From positions 1 through 11,734 of the forward strand of contig JAVCCT010000111.1 in NCBI GenBank assembly GCA_030765325.1: a stretch of 11,734 bases of DNA, written 5' to 3'. Position 1 is the stretch's first letter. Every line of letters begins with the position of its first letter. The notes under the pieces were generated by a model. It did not search any database and had not been told where the DNA came from. It was given only the letters and a program-made list of their open reading frames with translations. Both the position numbers and the translations under genes were made by a program. The stretch is from Candidatus Stygibacter frigidus. Lineage in GTDB: Bacteria; Cloacimonadota; Cloacimonadia; Cloacimonadales; TCS61. Positions 1 through 7,670 of this stretch are shown here, piece by piece.

Positions 1-1398
1 AGTTTCAAAATCTTTGTCTAATAAGGCGATTTCTCCCAGATAGAAATTGCTCATCCCCTGTTTATCACTATTATCAAAATTATAGACTACCAGCTCAAAC
101 TGATCTTTTGCCTGTGACATTTCACCTTTATTAAAATAGCACATACCTTTTTTGAAGTAAGCTTCATCAGCATATTGCCCAGTGGGATATTTTTCAAGAT
201 AATCAGAAAAGTCATTTAAAGCTGCATCTTGATTTCCACCAAGATACTCTGCTTCAGCTTTTATATATCGCGCTTTTTCCTGATATTCAGCAGATAAATT
301 GGCTGATAGACATCTTTGCAGATTTTCTGCTGCCATATCATATTCATTTTGCTGATACTGAGTAAGTCCAAGTTGATATAAAGCCTCTCCCTGGAATACA
401 TTGTCTGGCTGTTCATTGATAAACTGCTTAAGCATATCTTCTTTTTGAGCCGGATCTTCTGCTAAACCTGCCAGATAAAATTGACTATTTGCCAACAATT
501 CTTCATTATCTGAATTTCTAAGCTCTTGCAAAATCACTTTGGCATCGCTTATATTATCCAGCTTTATCTGGCACAAGGCAAAGTAATACCTTGCTTGATC
601 AGAAGTGAGATCTGCCAGATGCTCAGCAGCTTGAAGATAGTTCCCCAGCTCAAATTCTGCTATCCCCACCAGCATTTGATATTGATGATAATATTCTGAG
701 GCAGGAGCAATGCTGTCATACCCGATATTAAGGATTTTATCATATTCACGTCTTTTGATATTCTCATTATGAAAAAGCACCAGAGCATAATTAAGATTCT
801 CATCTCCAGCATACTTTTCTAATGACGAGATTAACATATCTTCTGCTTTATTCCATTCCTTTTCAGATATATAAAGCTGGATTAGCTTTAGCCTCACGCT
901 CAAGCGATCTTCACCATTCAAAGCATTCAGGAGATTTTCTTCAGCTTGATCAAATTCACCGGTTTCCACTTGAGAAGCACCCAGAAAATAATAAAAACGG
1001 TTGATTTGCTTATTCTGAGGGTAATTAGTGATCAATTTGGCAAATATTTCTCTGGCGTCAATATAATTATGCAAATAGTAATAAGATTGACCTAAACCTG
1101 AGAGCACATCAGAATAAGGCATGGTTTCCGGGGGAGTTTTTCTTAGAACCAAAAAGATTTCCTGAGCCTGCTGATAATTTTCCTGCTCCAGATATATATC
1201 TGCCAAAAGATAGCTGGCTTCCAGCCGATAGTCACTTTGGGGGTAATCTGCCAGATATTTTACCAGTTCGTGCTGAGCAAGAGAGTAATTTCCATCTTCA
1301 TAAAGCCCCACAGCGAACATCAAATCATCATTTGCTGATGCAGTTAAGCTTATGCTGATCATAATAAGTACGGTTAGTGTAATGATTTTAATTTTCAT
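1..1398 (-). CDS. Exported TPR-repeat protein, N-terminal 466 residues (C-terminus beyond the left edge)
   Basis: Reading leftward from ATG at 1396-1398 the frame stays open for 466 codons to the window edge, so the C-terminus and stop are missing. Residues 1-22 form a clear type I signal peptide: K2 and K4, a hydrophobic run from I5 to about L18, then an A-S-A site before N23. No lipobox cysteine is present, so the mature protein should be periplasmic or outer-membrane associated rather than a lipoprotein. The rest is successive helical pairs of the TPR type, with recurring tyrosine/alanine positions and the 'YP.S/T' turn between units (for example around residues 58 and 415), as in BamD/YbgF-like scaffold proteins. 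A TGGAGA ribosome site (1405-1410) lies 6-7 bases upstream. The gene starts 29 bases after the stop of the giant kinase gene and is probably cotranscribed with it. TPR arrays bind proteins or peptidoglycan-linked partners; the actual partner cannot be read from the sequence. Confidence 0.85.
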   Translation of the reverse strand, partial: MKIKIITLTVLIMISISLTASANDDLMFAVGLYEDGNYSLAQHELVKYLADYPQSDYRLEASYLLADIYLEQENYQQAQEIFLVLRKTPPETMPYSDVLSGLGQSYYYLHNYIDAREIFAKLITNYPQNKQINRFYYFLGASQVETGEFDQAEENLLNALNGEDRLSVRLKLIQLYISEKEWNKAEDMLISSLEKYAGDENLNYALVLFHNENIKRREYDKILNIGYDSIAPASEYYHQYQMLVGIAEFELGNYLQAAEHLADLTSDQARYYFALCQIKLDNISDAKVILQELRNSDNEELLANSQFYLAGLAEDPAQKEDMLKQFINEQPDNVFQGEALYQLGLTQYQQNEYDMAAENLQRCLSANLSAEYQEKARYIKAEAEYLGGNQDAALNDFSDYLEKYPTGQYADEAYFKKGMCYFNKGEMSQAKDQFELVVYNFDNSDKQGMSNFYLGEIALLDKDFET

Positions 1399-1427
1399 CT
1401 TTTTTCTCCAAAATTATTCATATATCT

Positions 1428-4400
1428 CTATAGCTTGGCATCTTTTACGTCTGCCAGGGGTAAGGAAATATAAAATGTGGTTCCCTTGCCATTATCATTT
1501 GCTGATGCCCAGATATTACCTCCGTGAAGGTTCACAATTTGCTGAGCAGTCGAAAGTCCTAAGCCCAGACCTGAGGAATTAAATTCCGTAATCCCTGATC
1601 TGTGACTATAAATATCATTTACTTCATAAAATTCCTGGAAAATATTCTCCAGCTCTTTGGGCTTGATCCCTATTCCTTCATCTTTTATATAAATGATGAT
1701 GGATTCCATATCCTGCACCTTCTCTGCCTGAGTTGTTGCCGAACGCAAACCTAAAGTTGTTAAACTCAGATCAATAGAAAAGCGTATTGTGTTCATCAGC
1801 AGTTTGTCCAGCAGTATATTGAATACTCTCAAATCAATGGCAGCATATACAGGGGCAGATGGTAAGTCCAGAGTGAAATAGAGACGGCGTTCCTTGCTCA
1901 TTTCTTCTGCTCTCAGTTTTGCTGCTTCCAGTACTTGCCGTAAATCCACTTTTTGGACATCTACCTTTTCCAGCAGGCTATAATGGAAATGCTCCACTAT
2001 CTCATTGATCCGCGTATTTAACTGGCTGGATTTCTCATTAAAGCTTTCCATTACCTCATCAAGCTCAGGATCATGTTGATAGCTGCTGATTGTGTTCATC
2101 AGATTTCTGAGCACAGATACAGGCTGCTGTAATTCATGTGATACTATTTGAATGAATTTTTCTTTATGATTTTCAAGCTGATTGGTTTTGCTCTCTATCT
2201 CCAGTAATCTGCTGTAACGCAAGGCATTACGGAGCATAGCAGTCATAAGTCTCAGGAATAAAGGAGTAAATTCTCGATTTACCACCAGTTTTCGCTTCTG
2301 TGAATTGGCATTATCAAGGTAGATATAACCATAAGTCTGATCATCAATGATAATGGGAGCTGCATAGATTTCAAGGTCGCGCATGCTTCCAGACGCCATC
2401 TGGGGTACAAGCTGCGAATTACGATCTTTATTTACGAATATTGGCTGCTTAATATCTGTTACCTGACCTAGGACTTCCCTGCCAAAATGACCAAAGCGGT
2501 CCAGGATATTATTAGTTTCATCTATGGCGACTGCAATGGAATAATTGCCTAATCCTTCCTGAGTGATAAAAAATCCTCTCACAGCATTCATCATTCGGAT
2601 AGCGGATCGGGTGATATCTTCCTGCATCCGCTTCACGCTTATCACTTCAAATAGATTACCCGTAGCTTCGATTAGTTTGTTCATCAAGGTAATGCGTTCA
2701 TTAAGCTGATGAAATTCCTCACCTCGCATCAACATGGCAGTTAAATGCAATCTGATAAAGGACATCATTTCGATTTCATATTTCTGGAAATTAAGTTCAC
2801 CACTGTCTGCCAGAATCAGGCACCCCTTCTTTAGCGATTTTATCTGCAGAGGAATGAATATAACATGAAAATCGTTGATTTTCTTCTCGATCAATCTATT
2901 TTGCTCAAGACATGCCTTAATATTAATCAGATAAGCTTCACTGTAAAGCTCAGTCAGGGTTATATTTTGAAACAGCATCGGAGCTGATCTATCTTTGATC
3001 TGCTGATTAAGCATCACAGCAATCTGATTGGGAGCAAAGATATTATTGAATATTTTCTGCAGCAGAAATGGTACTCTTAGCGGTTCTTTGATCTTCACCA
3101 GCTCATAAAGATTTTCATGCCACACGTTACTGCTCGTAAGGGTTCGCTCTGCAATTATCACTTGAATCCCAGCAGGCTCTTTATCATAATACTGGTTGAA
3201 ATACAAATATAATTCCCGTTCCTCTTCTGGTATATCTGCTGCTGCAGCCAGCATTTTTTGCTTATAAATTTTCAAGTATTGTTTTGATCCACTTCTCTTT
3301 CTCAAAAATTTAAATATCTGATATAGAAGATAATAAGCATCCAGCTCAATCTGAAAATAACTTTTGACCACTGCCAGTTTGATTATTTTATTCAGTTCCC
3401 GGATTATTTTTCGCAGGTTTACGCTTTCATCCTGCAATTCTATACTTTGATGAACAAGATTGATCACTGCCTCCCAGTATTGGAATCTATTTCTTTTACA
3501 TAGATCAAAGGTAATCTGTTCATGAATGCGAGCTTCCCGGATATTACCCTGAGCAGTTTTTACCCGGGCAAGATGTAGATTTACTATTGCCAGCGCATAT
3601 TCACTATTACTACGCTTTGCATATTCCAGACAGTTTTCATAAGCAAGCTGAGCATCTTCATATTGACGTTTGAGAAAGTGCAGATTGCCTTTAGTTTGCC
3701 AGTAAAATTCCGGCTGTGTATTTAGTATATTACCGGTTTCATTCAGCAGACGCTCAAGTGTCTCGATATCTCCCAATTGGGATAGATAATAAAACCAGGT
3801 CTTCACAATAGGAGTCACTGCCTTAAATTCATTCCTGAGCAATCCAGGTGAATTTTCTGCAATATAGCTCCTGTAATACTCAAAATTCTTTTGTTTACTT
3901 CGGGCTATCGCCAGATTATTAATGATAGAACTCTTAAATTTGTCAGATTCCATCCGATTGCTTAATTCTTCTGCCTTACGAAGATTCTCTTCCGCTTTCT
4001 CAAATTCACCCTGCTTGATATACGCTTCTCCATAATTGAGATAACTCAATAAAATACTGGTGAGATTATTCACTTTTTCACTTACTGTGATGGCATTCAG
4101 AAAATATTCAAATGCCTGAACCGTTTTACCCTGTCGCAGGGCAATGTCTCCCAGATTATTATATACAATTCCCAGTTTTCGTTCATAACCTATTGATTGC
4201 CAGATGTCAAGTGCATCATGATAGCAGTCATATTCCTTTTTATAATCATGCTCATGATTATAATATTGCCCAAGATTGATATATAACCCGCCTAATTCAA
4301 CAAAAAAACCTGGCTTAGTGCTTCCTGCCTGCTTACTGAGATAGTCTGTTATTGATCCGATAGCTCCATGGTAATCACCTTCATTAGCCAGCTCAAATCC

Positions 4401-6989
4401 TTTTAATCCCGTATATATAACTTCAAATTCGTCTGTTAATTCCATCTTCTCAAGTTGGGTTAACACTTTTTTGAGCTCTTTATAATCATCGGCTCTCACA
4501 TAGTATCTACCCAGATAAAATAAGACCCGCATCCGCTCTTCTTCTGTTTCAGCTGCTTTGAGTGCCTTTTTCAAGGAAATAAATGCCCTGATATTTCGCT
4601 CTACTTCCAGATCAAATACTCCCATCAGATAGCTTTTTTCATAGCCATGCTTCATTCTGCGCACCATTCGAGCAAAATCCGCTGGAATATGATTTAAATT
4701 CATCCAGTTGGCATATTCTATCAGTATGTAAATATCCTCTCTCAAAGTACCCGGACCACCTGCCAGTTGCTTTTCAAGATCAAGTTTGATCACTTCCACC
4801 ATTGTAAGAAAGGCATTCACATACTGCTTCTTTTCACCATAATAATAAGCTAGAAATTTCTCATAGAGTTTCTGACGATAATAATCTTTGCAATTTAAGC
4901 AGTGATAGATCAAACCTCGCAAAGTGATTTCATCATCAATGCTCACATCTTTGATATATGTCAGCAGATTATTGGTTTTTAATACGTCAATATCATCATG
5001 CTTACCATTTAATGGTGCAGCAGGATTTTTGATTTCTTCACCTTGCTGTCTAAGATCTTCATCGGCAAAAAAAGCTAATACCCGTTCTGAAAGACGCTTT
5101 CTGCTTTCTTTTTCGCATTCACTATCAAAGCGCTCCCTGGCTTCTTTATAGGTGAAATTTACCTGATGATTCTCTTCATATAATATCTCATTATTCTCAG
5201 CATCATTGATGAGGAAAAATAATTCTTTATCACTGATATTAAGTACATAACGCAGCAGTTCATGAGTCTTCGGTACTCTCAAACTCGACATCTGCACAAG
5301 CTCAAGATACACTTTGCTGTTCAGATGGCTCATCTTGCTGTATATCGCCTCCACAAGATCATTAGGGAGCTGATAGTTCTTCATCTTGCCCTTAAAAACC
5401 AGTTTCTCATTTTCCCAGATGATCTCACGCATGGTCATGTCTATCAATATCCGTTCAATAAATCCTGGATTTCCATAAGAGCGTAACCATAGATTTCTGA
5501 GAAATTCGTCATCTGGAGTCTCACTCAAAAGCTTACTTACATATTCCCGTGTATCATCCAGGCTCAGAGGTTCCATTTTTATTTCAATAGGATATTTTAA
5601 CTTTTTCAATTTTCGAGGATCATTCACGCTCAAGATGATCATTATTGGCAGATTAGGTAAATATTTACTGGAAAAGAAATTCAAAAAGTCTATCACATCC
5701 CCGGTCATATATTGGCATGACCGGATCGTGAACACTAAGGGTCTTTCCTGAGCAAGCACCTGCAAAAATTCACTCGCTGCCTTGAAATCTCGATCCAGAT
5801 CTGCATTTGAATCATTATCAATCAATTCTGCATTCTCAAAAACATAATTATTCATTCGCTCAGAAATTTCACACATCCCCTGCTGAAGTTGACTGTTATT
5901 CTCCACAGAATGATAAAATTCCTTGATCAAAGCAAAAAACGGATCTTTGTTCTGAGCACTGCAATTATAATCAAAAATAAAATATTCCCCGGTTAAAAGG
6001 TGATAACGGAATAGTACCAGGGCATCTGTTTTTCCCATACCTTTACCAGCGGAAAGCATGATCAATTTTCCATTACCTTTTTCTACCGTAGAGAGATGGT
6101 TTACCAGATCATGGGAGTAGTCCTCTCTCACAATGTAATCACTTAGCTGAATCTTATTTACTTCTGAGTGTATCTGTGAAAAAGCATATTTCTTAGGCTG
6201 ATGATTATTGATATAAGATATGATCTCTTCTGCTGAACCAAATCGCTCCTCAGGATTTACATCGATCAGCTGAAGGATCATGTTCTCAAGTGCCACGGGG
6301 ATCGCTGGATTGATCTGACGCGGAAATTGAGGGATCTGATTTAATTTAGGATTGCTCTGAAATTGATGCATATTACGGATCGAAAAGGGTAAGGTGTTAG
6401 TGGTTAATTGATATAATATTACTCCCAGACTGAAAAAATCACTTCGTGGTGTCGCCTTTTGATTTTTAAATATTTCTGGTGCTAAATAAGGCAGATATTC
6501 GTTGATCCCATTGGTTTTAGTAAAATCTACCTTGGTAAACCCGTAATCCATGATCTTCACTTCCACCTTGCCGTCCTCTACACTATAGCCTATATTAGTG
6601 GGCTTTAGCAGCTGATGAACCAGGTTTTGACTGTGAAGAGCACTTAATCCATAACATAGTTTAACGAGGATATCATATAGTACCTCCAAACTTACAGGCG
6701 TAAACGTAAATTTCGCCAGAGTATATTTCTGATAAAACTCGCTTAAATAATAAATATGCTGATTAAAATTTCCAAAATCAAAAATGTTTACCAGGTTATT
6801 ATGACGGATCTTCATGATATGATGCATCCGCTCGGGAGAAAAGTACTCATTGAATTCGCTGCTGGTCACACCATCAAAAAGTTTCAGGGCATAATCACCA
6901 CCGTTACGCATATCTTCTACCCGATACACGATTGACCAGGGTCCACGCCCCATCTCTTTTTTCACTTTATAGCGTGAATCTATTATCAT
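1428..6989 (-). CDS. Giant multidomain signalling protein: Ser/Thr pseudokinase, STAND-like ATPase, TPR array, two GAF domains, histidine kinase
   Basis: 1853 residues from ATG 6987-6989, chosen because AAGGAG at 6995-7000 lies 5 bases upstream; a TTG at 7002-7004 would add five residues but overlaps that site. Domains, numbered from this ATG: kinase-like fold about 8-265 with glycine loop G14-V21, VAIK-type K36, 'HQL.KP.N' at 125-132 instead of HRD.K..N, DYG at 148-150 and APE at 170-172; P-loop domain about 275-540 with Walker A A314-T321 but no acidic Walker B near 418-425; helical/TPR region about 700-1235; degenerate GAF about 1280-1425; GAF about 1440-1595; HisKA with H1618 in 'SHELQQP'; HATPase with N1733, DEGIGI 1770-1775 and GLGLGL 1807-1812. 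There are no membrane segments, so it is cytoplasmic. The order matches the family of kinase-AAA-TPR-GAF-HK 'multi-kinases' known from cyanobacteria, myxobacteria and others. It has no receiver domain, and no response regulator is nearby. Input is probably sensed by the TPR/GAF part and output is by histidine autophosphorylation; ligand and target are unknown. Confidence 0.93.
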   Translation of the reverse strand: MIIDSRYKVKKEMGRGPWSIVYRVEDMRNGGDYALKLFDGVTSSEFNEYFSPERMHHIMKIRHNNLVNIFDFGNFNQHIYYLSEFYQKYTLAKFTFTPVSLEVLYDILVKLCYGLSALHSQNLVHQLLKPTNIGYSVEDGKVEVKIMDYGFTKVDFTKTNGINEYLPYLAPEIFKNQKATPRSDFFSLGVILYQLTTNTLPFSIRNMHQFQSNPKLNQIPQFPRQINPAIPVALENMILQLIDVNPEERFGSAEEIISYINNHQPKKYAFSQIHSEVNKIQLSDYIVREDYSHDLVNHLSTVEKGNGKLIMLSAGKGMGKTDALVLFRYHLLTGEYFIFDYNCSAQNKDPFFALIKEFYHSVENNSQLQQGMCEISERMNNYVFENAELIDNDSNADLDRDFKAASEFLQVLAQERPLVFTIRSCQYMTGDVIDFLNFFSSKYLPNLPIMIILSVNDPRKLKKLKYPIEIKMEPLSLDDTREYVSKLLSETPDDEFLRNLWLRSYGNPGFIERILIDMTMREIIWENEKLVFKGKMKNYQLPNDLVEAIYSKMSHLNSKVYLELVQMSSLRVPKTHELLRYVLNISDKELFFLINDAENNEILYEENHQVNFTYKEARERFDSECEKESRKRLSERVLAFFADEDLRQQGEEIKNPAAPLNGKHDDIDVLKTNNLLTYIKDVSIDDEITLRGLIYHCLNCKDYYRQKLYEKFLAYYYGEKKQYVNAFLTMVEVIKLDLEKQLAGGPGTLREDIYILIEYANWMNLNHIPADFARMVRRMKHGYEKSYLMGVFDLEVERNIRAFISLKKALKAAETEEERMRVLFYLGRYYVRADDYKELKKVLTQLEKMELTDEFEVIYTGLKGFELANEGDYHGAIGSITDYLSKQAGSTKPGFFVELGGLYINLGQYYNHEHDYKKEYDCYHDALDIWQSIGYERKLGIVYNNLGDIALRQGKTVQAFEYFLNAITVSEKVNNLTSILLSYLNYGEAYIKQGEFEKAEENLRKAEELSNRMESDKFKSSIINNLAIARSKQKNFEYYRSYIAENSPGLLRNEFKAVTPIVKTWFYYLSQLGDIETLERLLNETGNILNTQPEFYWQTKGNLHFLKRQYEDAQLAYENCLEYAKRSNSEYALAIVNLHLARVKTAQGNIREARIHEQITFDLCKRNRFQYWEAVINLVHQSIELQDESVNLRKIIRELNKIIKLAVVKSYFQIELDAYYLLYQIFKFLRKRSGSKQYLKIYKQKMLAAAADIPEEERELYLYFNQYYDKEPAGIQVIIAERTLTSSNVWHENLYELVKIKEPLRVPFLLQKIFNNIFAPNQIAVMLNQQIKDRSAPMLFQNITLTELYSEAYLINIKACLEQNRLIEKKINDFHVIFIPLQIKSLKKGCLILADSGELNFQKYEIEMMSFIRLHLTAMLMRGEEFHQLNERITLMNKLIEATGNLFEVISVKRMQEDITRSAIRMMNAVRGFFITQEGLGNYSIAVAIDETNNILDRFGHFGREVLGQVTDIKQPIFVNKDRNSQLVPQMASGSMRDLEIYAAPIIIDDQTYGYIYLDNANSQKRKLVVNREFTPLFLRLMTAMLRNALRYSRLLEIESKTNQLENHKEKFIQIVSHELQQPVSVLRNLMNTISSYQHDPELDEVMESFNEKSSQLNTRINEIVEHFHYSLLEKVDVQKVDLRQVLEAAKLRAEEMSKERRLYFTLDLPSAPVYAAIDLRVFNILLDKLLMNTIRFSIDLSLTTLGLRSATTQAEKVQDMESIIIYIKDEGIGIKPKELENIFQEFYEVNDIYSHRSGITEFNSSGLGLGLSTAQQIVNLHGGNIWASANDNGKGTTFYISLPLADVKDAKL

Positions 6990-6994
6990 TCCCG

Positions 6995-7002
6995 CTCCTT
7001 CC
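6995..7002 (-). promoter_or_regulatory. Ribosome binding site that fixes the start of the giant kinase gene
   Basis: On the minus strand this reads GGAAGGAG, then CGGGA, then ATG at 6989-6987. The 5-base spacing is ideal for that ATG. The longer reading from TTG at 7004-7002 would place the start codon on the Shine-Dalgarno sequence itself and has no purine-rich site of its own upstream. Confidence 0.85.
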
Positions 7003-7244
7003 AAAATGTTTTTATCACTTATCTATTTCACTCATTTTGGCATAGTTGTCAATATAATATCTCTTTTATGCCCTTTTTTATTATCGAGGCTATCAAATAG
7101 AGCCACAGTCAAGACCTTGCAAAGGGTTGATATACCTTCGTAATTATTTAACGATTCTTTATTAAAATTCCTGTATAATTACAAAAATTTCATTTTTCGC
7201 TATTTTGTTCACCCCGTTCACAAAAGATATTCACACCCCTCAAT

Positions 7245-7283
7245 CCCAATCAATATTTACCAGATGGGATATATATTGGTGGG
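7245..7283. repeat. Imperfect inverted repeat in the divergent intergenic region
   Basis: The left arm CCCAATCAATAT (7245-7256) pairs with the right arm ATATTGGTGGG (7273-7283) over CCCA and CAATAT, interrupted by a small asymmetric internal loop (AT against C). The intervening segment is 16 bases. It lies about 45 bases upstream of the rightward -35 box and is followed by no T-run in either direction, so a protein-binding site is likelier than a terminator. It could also be chance in A+T-rich DNA. Confidence 0.35.
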
Positions 7284-7327
7284 GAAGGTTTTGTAATGGT
7301 GATTTGCGAGTTTTTTGAAGATTTTTC

Positions 7328-7355
7328 TTGACATGGGACAGGGTGTTTAGGTAAT
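7328..7355 (+). promoter_or_regulatory. Candidate sigma-70-type promoter for the SdpR/SdpI-like pair
   Basis: A perfect TTGACA at 7328-7333 is followed after 16 bases by GGTAAT (7350-7355), which matches TATAAT at four of six positions. Transcription would start near 7362, about 36 bases before the ATG of the regulator gene. The -10 box overlaps the palindrome at 7355-7370, a fitting layout for autorepression. The weak -10 is the main doubt. Confidence 0.6.
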
Positions 7356-7370
7356 TAGTTAATTAGCTAA
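7355..7370. promoter_or_regulatory. Candidate operator for the ArsR-family autorepressor
   Basis: TTAGTTAATTAGCTAA is a 16-base palindrome with 14 of 16 positions symmetric; its right half TTAGCTAA is perfectly self-complementary. It can also be read as an 8-base tandem repeat (AATTAGTT, AATTAGCT at 7353-7368). It covers the expected transcription start of the pair, where a winged-helix dimer would block RNA polymerase. ArsR-family proteins typically bind such A+T-rich dyads at their own promoters; the pairing with this regulator is inference. Confidence 0.5.
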
Positions 7371-7384
7371 ATAACAAAGAGTGG

Positions 7385-7395
7385 AAGGGAGGTGA
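7385..7395 (+). promoter_or_regulatory. Strong ribosome binding site that fixes the start of the ArsR-family gene
   Basis: AAGGGAGGTGA is close to the full anti-Shine-Dalgarno complement. Its GGAGG (7388-7392) is 5 bases before ATG 7398-7400. An in-frame GTG at 7392-7394 lies inside the site, so it is not the likely start. Confidence 0.8.
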
Positions 7396-7397
7396 AT

Positions 7398-7670
7398 ATG
7401 GTAATTGATGATGTGTTCAAGGCGTTCTCTGATCTTAATCGCAGGAAGATCATCCGCATGTTGCGCAAAAAAGCTATGTATCCCAGTGAACTGGCAGATC
7501 ATCTGGGTGTTTCTAAACCCACTGTGAGTGAGCACCTAAAGATACTTTATAATGCCGGACTGGTGGAGAAAGAACGGCAGGGAAGCAGTATTTTATATTT
7601 TTTGAATGCCAGTATATTAGAAGAAGCAGCATATTATTTGATGGAATTAACTAAAAAGGAGTTAAAATGA
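7398..7670 (+). CDS. ArsR-family winged-helix repressor, SdpR-like autorepressor
   Basis: 90 residues, the usual size for SdpR-type ArsR proteins. It begins with 'VFKAFSDLNRRKIIRML', the standard first helix of the family, followed by the helix-turn-helix 'PSELADHLGVSKPTVSEHLKIL' region (about residues 30-50) and the wing 'GLVEKERQGSSILYFLN' (about 54-71). The metal-binding cysteine pair of ArsR/SmtB sensors (ELCVCDL type) is absent and the protein has no cysteine, so it is not a thiol-based metal sensor. In Bacillus subtilis, SdpR represses its own operon and is held at the membrane by SdpI when the SdpC toxin is bound; the same logic may apply here because the next gene is SdpI-like. Its stop overlaps the next start by four bases (ATGA), so the two are coupled. 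The start was chosen from the ribosome site at 7385-7395. Confidence 0.92.
   Translation: MVIDDVFKAFSDLNRRKIIRMLRKKAMYPSELADHLGVSKPTVSEHLKILYNAGLVEKERQGSSILYFLNASILEEAAYYLMELTKKELK

Larger units (their letters stand above)
7003..7397. promoter_or_regulatory. Divergent intergenic control region between the giant kinase and the SdpR/SdpI-like pair
   Basis: About 395 A+T-rich bases separate two genes that point away from each other, so both need promoters here. The rightward promoter and operator at 7328-7370 are listed separately. For the leftward gene I see only weak candidates: TTGTAA (7179-7184, minus) with TAAAGA (7156-7161) at 17 bases, and TTGACT (7107-7112, minus) whose nearest -10-like GATAAT (7080-7085) is 21 bases away. 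Three [G/A]TTCAC words occur at 7207, 7216 and 7229, and an imperfect inverted repeat spans 7245-7283. The only ATG frame of any length, 45 codons from 7006, has no ribosome site. No RNA gene is recognised. Confidence 0.6.

Noticed and set aside
822..1582. Plus-strand reading frames over the TPR gene and the kinase 3' end
   Set aside because: They are antisense to clearly coding minus-strand genes and encode no recognisable protein.
4924..5486. Plus-strand reading frames antisense to the middle of the giant kinase gene
   Set aside because: They lack ribosome sites and protein-like composition; the opposite strand carries a continuous conserved multidomain protein.
7002..7004. TTG as the start of the giant kinase gene, adding five residues
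   Set aside because: It coincides with the GGAAGGAG ribosome site that serves the ATG at 6987-6989.
7080..7112. TTGACT and GATAAT on the minus strand as the promoter of the giant kinase gene
   Set aside because: The spacer is 21 bases, too long for a normal sigma-70 promoter; kept only as a weak candidate in the intergenic entry.
7006..7143. 45-codon plus-strand reading frame in the intergenic region
   Set aside because: It has no ribosome site before its ATG, no recognisable protein features, and it lies where the leader of the giant kinase gene must be.
7174..7179. Perfect TATAAT on the plus strand
   Set aside because: No -35-like sequence lies 16-18 bases upstream and the extended -10 TG is misplaced by one base; no gene would be served better than by the promoter at 7328-7355.
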